NCBI GenBank assembly: GCA_035576005.1
Contig: DATLXH010000026.1
Location: forward strand, 1-64,000
Reading direction: 5' to 3'
Source of the DNA: DATLXH01 sp035576005
GTDB lineage: Bacteria > Acidobacteriota > Thermoanaerobaculia > Gp7-AA8
DNA length: 64,000 bases
Numbering within the stretch: the stretch's first letter is position 1; each line of letters begins with the position of its first letter. The translations under genes and the position numbers were made by a program. Positions 23,685 to 32,294 of this stretch are shown here, piece by piece. The notes below the pieces were generated by a model. The model had not been told where the DNA came from and did no database searches. It saw only the letters and a program-made list of their open reading frames with translations.

Positions 23685-24911
23685 ATGCGCAAACCAGACA
23701 CGAACATCAGAGTTGCTGTTACCGGGATCGGGATCATTTGCTCGATTGGAAGTAATGCCGACGAGGTGTGGACCGCAATTGAACAGGCAAGGGCGGGCAT
23801 CGGCCCGCTGACTGCGTTCGGCGACGAGACATTCACGACAGACATCGCCGCCGAGGTCCCTGCAGACTTTGCGAGCGATCTGTTTGCCCGCGCGTCGGAG
23901 ATGAAGCGTCTGTCACGAACCGACCTCCTTGCGATCAAGGCTGCCCAGGAAGCGGTCACTCAGGCTGATCTCGATGCGAACACTCTGATTCTTCGAGAAC
24001 GGACGGTCGTGTGTACAGGAACTTCGACGGGCGGTCTGCTCGAGGGTGAATCATACTTTTTCGAGCGACTCGTCCGTGGAGCCGGGAAGACGAGCGCTTC
24101 CCGCGTCCTGCAGCAGCCGACATCAGGACCATCTGACGCCGTCGCCAGAACGCTCGGACTCGGCGGCGGCGTTTTATCGAACGCAACCGCATGTGCCTCA
24201 GGCGGCGCGGCCATCGGAATGGCTGCCGATCTTTTGCGCTCAGGTCATGTTGACTCGGCGTTGGCGGGTGGAAGCGATGCGCTATGCCGGTTGACCTACA
24301 GTGGGTTCAATGTTCTGGGAGCAGTGGATCCGGCTGCATGCGCGCCGTTCAGCGCCGATCGTAAAGGGATCACTCTGGGGGAAGGCGCGGCCTACGTCGT
24401 GCTCGAACGATGGGACGACGCGGTTGCCCGCGGTGCCCGGATCCTGGCCGAGCTGGGTGGTTACGGTGCGTCATGTGATGCCCACCACCCGACTGCGCCG
24501 GCCGAGGATGGTCGCGGAGCGTCGGCGGCAATGATGGGGGCGCTACTCGATAGCGGATCGACTGGATCGGACATCGATTACATCAACGCACATGGAACGG
24601 GAACTCTCCTCAATGACTCTGCCGAGACGCGGGCCATCGTGACGACCCTGGGCAGCGAGGTTCCCGCGTCTTCAACGAAATCCTTCTTCGGGCACACTCT
24701 CGGCGCTGCCGGAGGGCTGGAAGCGGTGATCACAGTCCTCGCTCTGCAGCATCAGATGGCGCCCCCTACGCTGAGGCTTCAGACGGCTGCTCAAGACTGC
24801 GCTCTCGACTACATTCCGCTCACGCCGCGCCCTATGGTCATCAGGCAGGCGCTGTCAAACACATTTGGCTTCGGCGGGAGCAACGTCTCATTGCTGTTTC
24901 GGGCGAGTTGA
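23685..24911 (+). CDS. Beta-ketoacyl-ACP synthase (KS-alpha type)
   Basis: A 408-residue thiolase-fold condensing enzyme of the FabF/KS-II type. The active-site Cys lies in NATACASGGAAIGMA (near residue 169), with catalytic His in NAHGTGTLLNDSAE (near 301) and KSFFGHTLGAAGG (near 336). All three catalytic residues are present, so it should be active. It would extend an ACP-bound acyl chain with malonyl units. It overlaps the following ketosynthase-like gene by 4 bp (ATGA), the typical KS-CLF arrangement of type II polyketide and aryl-polyene-like pathways. Confidence 0.9.
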   Translation: MRKPDTNIRVAVTGIGIICSIGSNADEVWTAIEQARAGIGPLTAFGDETFTTDIAAEVPADFASDLFARASEMKRLSRTDLLAIKAAQEAVTQADLDANTLILRERTVVCTGTSTGGLLEGESYFFERLVRGAGKTSASRVLQQPTSGPSDAVARTLGLGGGVLSNATACASGGAAIGMAADLLRSGHVDSALAGGSDALCRLTYSGFNVLGAVDPAACAPFSADRKGITLGEGAAYVVLERWDDAVARGARILAELGGYGASCDAHHPTAPAEDGRGASAAMMGALLDSGSTGSDIDYINAHGTGTLLNDSAETRAIVTTLGSEVPASSTKSFFGHTLGAAGGLEAVITVLALQHQMAPPTLRLQTAAQDCALDYIPLTPRPMVIRQALSNTFGFGGSNVSLLFRAS

Positions 24912-26131
24912 TGAAGAGCGGTTCGCGTGTCGCGATCGAAGGGGTCGGTCTGGTCGCTCCTGGTGCTACCGGCGTCGAACAGTTCGAACAACTCCTGATG
25001 GAAGGTCGCAGCGGAATCGCAATGGTCGACCGGTTTGACACGTCTGGCCAGAATGCTCACAAGGCGGGTCTGATCAGAGGGTTTCAGGCCCGTCAATTCA
25101 TTGCTCCCGGCAAGATCCGCCGGATGAACACCCTCTCGCGTCAGGCGGTCGCGGCCACGAAGATGGCTCGCACCGACGCAGCGATCGAGACTAATCGTTA
25201 CGATCCTTCAGAAATCGGGGTCGCGCTCGGCACTGCGTTCGGCCCGGTTCAGACATCGGTTGACTACATGCGTGAGTATGTCGAGCAGGGAAGCTCACTG
25301 GCTCCGCCGCAGCTTTTCGCAGAGTCGGTTGCGAATGCGCCGGGAAGTCATATCGCAATCGAATTCGATCACCGAGGATTCAATCTCACATTGACGCAAC
25401 GGGAGTCGTCAGCTCTTGCAGCCACGATGTTTGCCTGTTCGCAGATTGTGAAAGGGACAGTGAAAGCGGCGATGGCGGTTGGCGTCGAAGAGCTCAATGA
25501 GATTACGTTCAGCGTACTCGACAAGATCGGCGCGCTGTCGTCGAATGGAGCGAAGGAAGAGGCGTCGCGACCGTTCGATCGTGATCGCGACGGAATGGTC
25601 GTCGGCGAGGGAGCGGCCGCTTTCTATCTCGACGGATCTCCGCGGGATGGCGAGACATCCTACGGGTACTTTGCCGGATTCGGCATCGCGCGGGACAGGA
25701 CGGCGTCCATCTCTAATTGGGGGACCGGCGCGAGCGCGGTGGTCCGCGCGATGAGCGACGCTTTGCGTGACGCGGAGATCACGATCGGCGAAGTTGATGC
25801 GATCTGGGCCTCCGCCAATGGAAGTCTCGCGGGCGACAGGCTCGAGGCCTCTGCGCTCCGCCAGATGTTCGGAAACTCAGTACCGCCCGTCGTCGCGACC
25901 AAGGGCTACTTCGGTGAATACGCGGGCGCCGGCGCACTTCATCTTGTTACGGCCGCAGTAGCGATGCGGAGGCAGTGGATCCCCGCGTCCCTCGGTTTCG
26001 AGGAAAGCGAAATCGGCCTGGAGTTGCCAGTCAACATTGCTGGCCGGCCCAGTCCGCTGAGGAACATCCTCGTCAACTCGCTCTCTGCCGGTGGTGGAAT
26101 CGTTTGTGCGATCCTTTCCCGACAGTCATGA
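24908..26131 (+). CDS. Ketosynthase-like protein lacking active-site Cys (chain-length-factor type)
   Basis: A 407-residue ketosynthase homologue. At the position of the nucleophilic Cys the sequence reads LTLTQRESSALAA (about residues 158-170), with no Cys in the T-x-C-A-S position, and the downstream HGTGT motif is replaced by WASANGSLAGD. This is what chain-length factors (KS-beta) look like: they pair with an active KS and set product length or assist decarboxylation. The 4-bp overlap with the intact KS gene supports a heterodimer. An alternative is a decayed FabF, but the frame is intact with good overall conservation. Confidence 0.82.
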   Translation: MMKSGSRVAIEGVGLVAPGATGVEQFEQLLMEGRSGIAMVDRFDTSGQNAHKAGLIRGFQARQFIAPGKIRRMNTLSRQAVAATKMARTDAAIETNRYDPSEIGVALGTAFGPVQTSVDYMREYVEQGSSLAPPQLFAESVANAPGSHIAIEFDHRGFNLTLTQRESSALAATMFACSQIVKGTVKAAMAVGVEELNEITFSVLDKIGALSSNGAKEEASRPFDRDRDGMVVGEGAAAFYLDGSPRDGETSYGYFAGFGIARDRTASISNWGTGASAVVRAMSDALRDAEITIGEVDAIWASANGSLAGDRLEASALRQMFGNSVPPVVATKGYFGEYAGAGALHLVTAAVAMRRQWIPASLGFEESEIGLELPVNIAGRPSPLRNILVNSLSAGGGIVCAILSRQS

Positions 26132-26799
26132 AAATCCTGGGCGTCATTCCCGCATTCAACGCCGAACAGACGGTGGGCGGTCTTGTCAGAAAATCGCTCG
26201 CTCACCTGAGTGATGTGATCGTCGTTGACGACGGCTCGTCGGACAAGACCGGCTACGAAGCCGCTAACGCCGGGGCGATCGTGTTGCGGCACGAAGTGAA
26301 TCGGGGCAAGGGCGCCGCGCTCAAGACAGCGTTTGAGTACGCGACCTCGCACGAATACGATGCCGCCATAACGCTCGATGCGGATGGACAGCATCTTCCC
26401 GAGGACATTCCCAAGCTCAGTCGTGCCTTCAGTGAGACGGGCGGAGATCTGATCATCGGGAGCCGGCGTCACCTCTTCGCGCAAATGATTCCTCGCCGAA
26501 GGATGGCCAACAAATTTTCCTCGTGGGCTATCTCAGTCGGATCCGGTGCGAAGGTTGACGACTCGCAGAGCGGCTATCGACTCTACAGCGCCAGGCTGAT
26601 GAAGGCTCTACCAATTCGCTCATCTGGATTCGATATGGAGAGTGAAGTTATCGTGCGTGCGGCGCGGAGCAAAATGAAGATCGTGATGATCCCGATCGAG
26701 CTCGGCTTCGTGGATGGTTTACAGACCAGTTACTACCGCCCGATACGCGACACCTTCAAGATTCTCGGGACGGCGCTGCGCACTCGATTCCTCGGTTGA
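26128..26799 (+). CDS. Family 2 glycosyltransferase (polyprenol-phosphate mannosyltransferase-like)
   Basis: A 223-residue GT-A enzyme without membrane helices. Motifs: ILGVIPAFNAEQTVGGLV, VIVVDDGSSDKTG, RGKGAALKTAFEYA and ITLDADGQHLPEDI (DxD metal site near residue 88), then DSQSGYRLYS. This pattern is that of dolichyl/undecaprenyl-phosphate sugar synthases and related enzymes. Its ATG overlaps the stop of the chain-length-factor gene by 4 bp, so it belongs to the same operon. It might glycosylate the product or its lipid carrier; this is inference from position. Confidence 0.82.
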   Translation: MKILGVIPAFNAEQTVGGLVRKSLAHLSDVIVVDDGSSDKTGYEAANAGAIVLRHEVNRGKGAALKTAFEYATSHEYDAAITLDADGQHLPEDIPKLSRAFSETGGDLIIGSRRHLFAQMIPRRRMANKFSSWAISVGSGAKVDDSQSGYRLYSARLMKALPIRSSGFDMESEVIVRAARSKMKIVMIPIELGFVDGLQTSYYRPIRDTFKILGTALRTRFLG

Positions 26800-26827
26800 G
26801 CCGGCGCCGCCGCAAGCGCGTAGAACG

Positions 26828-26859
26828 CTGATGAAGTCTTGACACGACGACTTCATCAG
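26828..26859. terminator. 11-bp perfect hairpin after the biosynthetic operon
   Basis: CTGATGAAGTC and GACTTCATCAG pair exactly around a 10-nt loop, 29 bp downstream of the last gene of the operon. No U-run follows (AAGGACC), so factor-dependent termination or RNA-end protection is more likely than classical intrinsic termination. Confidence 0.45.
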
Positions 26860-27010
26860 AAGGACCGAGGATCTGGTCGGGGCCTCGGCAACAGTCAACG
26901 ATTCCTGACCCTCAGTGTAAGGCCCCCCACTCAGATCCTCCGCTCGACGCTCGGGAGGACTCCGGCGAGGAACACGTTCCTCGTGTCGCAATGCGGGGTA
27001 GAATCGCGCT

Positions 27011-27697
27011 GTGACGATCCCCGCAATCCGATTCAGGAAATTCAGCCTCTTTGCCGACCTGGATGACGTTGAGCTGGGAGCGATTGCTGCGCTCGCGAAG
27101 CCACGCAGCTATTCGAAAGACGATGTGATCTTTCACGAGGATGAGACAGGTGACGTCTTTTGTCTCATCATCTCGGGTCAGGTGAAAGTAACGATGATCT
27201 CGCCGGAAGGTAAGGAGATCATTCTCTCGATGCTTGGAGAGGGCGAGTTTTTTGGAGAGATGGCGCTCTTCGACGACCAGCCGCGCTCGGCGACGATCGT
27301 CGCCACGCAGGCTCTCGAGCTCCTGACTCTCTGGAGATCAGATTTCCTGAAGATCCTCAGCGAGAATTTCTCTATCACCAGAAAGGTCCTCGTGGTGATC
27401 TCGCGGCGACTCAGGCATGCGTCTCACAGAATTGAATCGCTGGCAACGATGGATGTCTATGGCCGCCTGGCGCGATTTTTCCTCGACCTCGCGAAAGAGA
27501 ACGGGAAAGAGGTGGGTAATGGATTCATCGCTGTCATCCGTCCGACGCACCAGGCGATTGCGAACACAATCGGAACCTCGCGAGAAACGGTTTCACGTCT
27601 GATTCATGACCTCATCCAGCAGAACCTGCTGATTTCAGAGGGCAAAACCATCTACCTTCGCAAGACTGCCCTGGATCACTTCAGGAGTGGTTTGTAG
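27011..27697 (+). CDS. CRP/FNR family transcriptional regulator
   Basis: A 228-residue regulator. The N-terminal cyclic-nucleotide-binding-like beta barrel contains GDVFCLIISGQVKV and GEGEFFGEMALFDDQPRSA, close to the cAMP pocket signature of CRP. A long dimer helix follows, then a C-terminal winged HTH with THQAIANTIGTSRETVSRLI as recognition region. No Cys cluster for an Fe-S centre is present, so it is not an oxygen-sensing FNR. It starts with GTG. Ligand and targets are unknown; it stands 76 bp upstream of pgsA. Confidence 0.88.
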   Translation: MTIPAIRFRKFSLFADLDDVELGAIAALAKPRSYSKDDVIFHEDETGDVFCLIISGQVKVTMISPEGKEIILSMLGEGEFFGEMALFDDQPRSATIVATQALELLTLWRSDFLKILSENFSITRKVLVVISRRLRHASHRIESLATMDVYGRLARFFLDLAKENGKEVGNGFIAVIRPTHQAIANTIGTSRETVSRLIHDLIQQNLLISEGKTIYLRKTALDHFRSGL

Positions 27698-27773
27698 TGC
27701 TGCGGACTGGGGTCGGTTCGGCTGACGTGCAATTGACAGCGTCCGCGACGACGCGCTGCGCTGTCACGAGCTG

Positions 27774-28367
27774 ATGGTGTCTTCGTTGTCGCCGCAGGGC
27801 CGGCACGGCGTCCTCACAATCCCGAACGGCATCTCGCTGCTCCGACTTCTTATCGTTCCATTCGTTCTCCTTTTTGCCCACCGCGGAGAGTTCAGGCTCG
27901 CTTTCTGGCTCTTCGTGTTCGCGGCGATCACGGATGGGGTCGACGGCTGGCTTGCGCGACGACTGAATCAAAGGTCGTCAGTCGGGGCGATGCTCGATCC
28001 AGCGGCTGACAAGGTCATGGCCATCCTCGGCTTTGTCATGTTCACGTTGAGCGACCGGATACCGTTCCGCCTCCCGCTCTGGTTGACGTTCACGATTTTC
28101 GTGCGTGATTTCATGATTGTTGTATTTGCGTACCTGCTGTTCACCAGGATCCGGATCAAGCGTTTCCCGCCGACCATCTCAGGCAAAGTCTCGACTGTGG
28201 TTCAGGTCGTTACGCTCGCGGCCGTGATCGCGGTCAACGCTTTCTCCGGGATCGGCTGGGAGGGTGTCCAGATGCTTTTCAAGGTCGCGCTCGTCACCAC
28301 GCTCTTTTCAGCCTTCGGCTACCTGCGGCGCGCAGAGATCATGTTGAAACTCGAAAGGGCGGAGTAG
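27774..28367 (+). CDS. pgsA: CDP-diacylglycerol-glycerol-3-phosphate 3-phosphatidyltransferase
   Basis: A 197-residue integral membrane enzyme with the CDP-alcohol phosphotransferase signature DGWLARRLNQRSSVGAMLDP followed by AADK (about residues 45-70), and four or five membrane segments. It makes phosphatidylglycerol phosphate from CDP-diacylglycerol and glycerol 3-phosphate. Other CDP-alcohol transferases share the signature; size and helix pattern favour PgsA. The gene is followed by two tRNA genes. Confidence 0.85.
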   Translation: MVSSLSPQGRHGVLTIPNGISLLRLLIVPFVLLFAHRGEFRLAFWLFVFAAITDGVDGWLARRLNQRSSVGAMLDPAADKVMAILGFVMFTLSDRIPFRLPLWLTFTIFVRDFMIVVFAYLLFTRIRIKRFPPTISGKVSTVVQVVTLAAVIAVNAFSGIGWEGVQMLFKVALVTTLFSAFGYLRRAEIMLKLERAE

Positions 28368-28447
28368 GAGGACGACATCGAGGCAGTCTCGCTTCTTGCC
28401 TCCCGTCGAAATAAGATGCCATGAAGTCGCCGTTTCGTGAGCCGGTC

Positions 28448-28523
<76 letters not shown>

Positions 28524-28529
28524 ATCCCT

Positions 28530-28615
<86 letters not shown>

Positions 28616-28651
28616 TCCCTTCATTTTCCTGACAAAACGGAAGCCCATACG

Positions 28652-29926
28652 ATGCTGATTGATTATCGCGAACTGTCCTCGGTGAAGCGCCTCGTCGAAG
28701 TGGAGATCCCTTCAGAGGCGGTCTCGAGTGAGATTAAAAAAGTGGCATCTGACTTCGGACGTCAGGCGCGGATCCCTGGATTCCGTGCCGGCAAGGTTCC
28801 TCAGAAGGTCGTCAAAAATCGATTCATGAAGGAGATCCAGGAAGAAGTAGTCGATCGGCTGCTGCCGCGGTTCTTCCAGCAGGCGGTGACTGAGAAAAAG
28901 GAAGCTGCCATCGGGAATCCTGATCTCAAGCGGATGGATCCACTGGTGGAAGGGCAGCCACTGACCTTCGTAGCGGAGTTCGAGATCAAGCCTACCGTGG
29001 AGCTGGCGGAGTACAAAGGGATCGAGATCCGCGAGCCATCCGTCGAGGTTGGCGAGGCTGACATCGACCAGATCCTCGAACGTTATCGGGAGCAGTCGAG
29101 TTTTTATCGGCCAGTCCACAACCGCCCGGCGGAGAAAGACGACATCGTCGTGATCGATCTCATCAGCACGGCGGACGGAATGGAGACCCAACGTTCTGAG
29201 GATGGGCACATCAAGGTGGGTGAAGCGAGTCCGATCCCTGAGTTGCATGAGGCGATCCTCGGGAAACTTCCGGACGATCGATTCAGCTTTGAAAAAGAGT
29301 ATGGAGACGACGTGCCGAGCGAGAGTTTTCGCGGACGCACTGTGCGCCATGAAGTGACGATCAACGAAATTCGGGTGCAGGAGAAGCCGGAGCTCAGTGA
29401 CCAGTTCGCCAAGAGCGTGGGCACCTGGGATAGTCTCGAAGAAATGCGCGCGAAGGTGGGAGACGATCTCAAGCGCCATCGCGAACAGGAAGCGATTCGG
29501 AACAAGCGTGACCAGCTTGGTGAGGTTCTCCTGTCCAGACACCAGTTCGAAGTCCCCGATGTGATGGTGGAGGACGAGCTGGGCAAATCGCTGCAGAACT
29601 ATGCGAGGTATCTCGCCTCACAGCAGGTCGATCTGGAGAAGGCTGGGATCGACTGGATGAGCGTTCGCAAGGAGTTTCGACCTGAAGCGGTAAAGCGGGT
29701 CAAGCGGGGACTCATCCTCGATGAAATTGCGAAGCGCGAAGGGCTGGTCGTGAGTGATCTCGAGGTCGATGCGGAGATTCGAAAAGCGGCGCACGAAGGA
29801 CGACGAGAATTCGCCGATGTGAAACATCACCTCAAGCACGACGGTGGTTACGAGTCGCTTCGTCTGTCGCTCAGCGAGGAGAGAGCTCTGGCGATGCTGC
29901 TCGATCACGCTGTGGTCACGACATAA
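28652..29926 (+). CDS. tig: Trigger factor (ribosome-associated chaperone, PPIase)
   Basis: A 424-residue chaperone. The ribosome-binding N-domain contains GRQARIPGFRAGKVPQKVV, the family signature with the ribosome-contact loop (about residues 35-53). A FKBP-like PPIase domain follows (about 150-245), then a helical C-domain forming the substrate arms. The open frame begins upstream inside the tRNA genes, but the ATG at 28652 (GGAAG upstream) gives the normal start MLIDYRELSSVKR. It heads a run of protein-quality-control genes (tig, clpP, clpX, lon). Confidence 0.93.
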   Translation: MLIDYRELSSVKRLVEVEIPSEAVSSEIKKVASDFGRQARIPGFRAGKVPQKVVKNRFMKEIQEEVVDRLLPRFFQQAVTEKKEAAIGNPDLKRMDPLVEGQPLTFVAEFEIKPTVELAEYKGIEIREPSVEVGEADIDQILERYREQSSFYRPVHNRPAEKDDIVVIDLISTADGMETQRSEDGHIKVGEASPIPELHEAILGKLPDDRFSFEKEYGDDVPSESFRGRTVRHEVTINEIRVQEKPELSDQFAKSVGTWDSLEEMRAKVGDDLKRHREQEAIRNKRDQLGEVLLSRHQFEVPDVMVEDELGKSLQNYARYLASQQVDLEKAGIDWMSVRKEFRPEAVKRVKRGLILDEIAKREGLVVSDLEVDAEIRKAAHEGRREFADVKHHLKHDGGYESLRLSLSEERALAMLLDHAVVTT

Positions 29927-29970
29927 GGCTGGATATAGAACGCGCAACGCAGAAAAAGAACGAGGGAGTA

Positions 29971-30010
29971 CGTCGTCTCGCGGCGAAGGTCTGTGAGAAA
30001 TGCGGGTTAA
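29971..30010. repeat. Family 1 repeat, solitary arm
   Basis: Reads CGTCGTCTCGCGGCGAAGG then TCTGTGAGAAATGCGGGTTA. It matches the inverse complement of the left arm of copy D almost exactly, with no partner arm nearby. It lies between tig and clpP. Confidence 0.75.
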
Positions 30011-30104
30011 TTCCAACCGCGGGCTGGGCGGAATGACCTGGACACCCAATTGATTCTTACAGCACGCAACCCATCATCCGCACTCAACGGGAGAATGATC
30101 CACC

Positions 30105-30692
30105 ATGGTTTTGATTCCGATGGTAGTAGAGCAGACGAGTCGTGGGGAGCGTGCCTACGACATTTATTCGCGGCTGCTCAAAGACAACGTAATTTTTCTC
30201 GGTCAGCCGATCGACGACACCGTGTCGAATCTGGTGATTGCGCAGATGCTGTTTCTCGAGGCTGAGAACCCGGAGAAAGACATTTCGATCTACATCAACT
30301 CGCCAGGTGGCTCGATCACCGCAGGGCTGGCGATTTACGACACGATGCAGTATGTGAAGCCCGACATCACGACGATCTGCATAGGCCAGGCAGCCTCAAT
30401 GGCTGCGGTCCTGCTGGCTGCGGGGAAGAAAGGAAAACGGTACGCCTTGCCAAACTCGAGAGTACTCATTCATCAGCCACTCATGCATGGTCTGGGCGGT
30501 CAGGCGAGCGAGATCGACATTCACGCCAAAGACATCATGCGGATGAAGCAAAGGATCAACTCGATCCTTTCAGATCACAGCGGTCAGCCGATCGATAAAG
30601 TCGATCGCGACACCGATCGAGATTACATTCTTCAAGCCTCGGAGGCCGTCACCTACGGGCTCGTCGATCAGGTGATCTCCAAGCGCGATTAG
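30105..30692 (+). CDS. clpP: ATP-dependent Clp protease proteolytic subunit
   Basis: A 195-residue serine protease forming the tetradecameric Clp chamber. The catalytic Ser is in GQAASMAAVLLAAG (near residue 98), the His in NSRVLIHQPLMHG (near 123) and the Asp in the DRDTDRDYI segment (near 172). The oxyanion region SPGGSITAGLAIYDTMQ is standard. The start MVLIPMVVEQTSRGERAYDI is family-typical, with little or no propeptide. ClpX is encoded 273 bp downstream. Confidence 0.96.
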   Translation: MVLIPMVVEQTSRGERAYDIYSRLLKDNVIFLGQPIDDTVSNLVIAQMLFLEAENPEKDISIYINSPGGSITAGLAIYDTMQYVKPDITTICIGQAASMAAVLLAAGKKGKRYALPNSRVLIHQPLMHGLGGQASEIDIHAKDIMRMKQRINSILSDHSGQPIDKVDRDTDRDYILQASEAVTYGLVDQVISKRD

Positions 30693-30719
30693 GAGCAAGT
30701 CCACGTTGATGCCGTCTAT

Positions 30720-30740
30720 GCGGGTGGCTTTGACACCCGC
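30720..30740. terminator. Short hairpin after clpP
   Basis: GCGGGTG and CACCCGC pair around a 7-nt loop, 28 bp beyond the clpP stop, without a U-run. It may reduce read-through into clpX. The rest of the 30693-30965 gap shows no gene. Confidence 0.25.
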
Positions 30741-30909
30741 GAGGACGAAAATACGCCCCTCGTCGCGAAGAGTCCCCGCCGCGTGGAATACACCTTTGTT
30801 TCCGATAGCGTGTAGAACTCCTTCCCGCAATGCCTCGGCGGAGCACCTCCATGCATCGGAATGAAGTTCTTTTAAGAGTATGTTGTCAGAGGTCTACGCG
30901 GAGACATTC

Positions 30910-30936
30910 TTGACACTCCTCACTTACGCGTAGAAC
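30910..30936 (+). promoter_or_regulatory. Possible sigma-70 promoter for clpX-lon
   Basis: A perfect -35 hexamer TTGACA (30910-30915) is followed after 15 bp by TAGAAC (30931-30936), 30 bp before the clpX start. The spacing is shorter than the 17-bp optimum, so this is tentative. Confidence 0.35.
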
Positions 30937-30965
30937 ATTGCTTCCAATCGAGAGGATCGAGCTCA

Positions 30966-32216
<1,251 letters not shown>

Positions 32217-32294
32217 CACTCCGTACCGGTACCGCCGCAGTTGCCGTCGGGTTACGCCGTGGAAGGACGGCCTCGCCGGCAGGAACAAAAAACT

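Noticed and set aside
19537..26799. Calling the locus a standard aryl polyene cluster
   Set aside because: No ketoreductase, thioesterase, acyltransferase, MMPL exporter or LolA-like gene is next to it; the product class is left open.
30570..30830. 86-codon minus frame over the clpP end
   Set aside because: It overlaps clpP antisense and has no ribosome site or recognisable domain.
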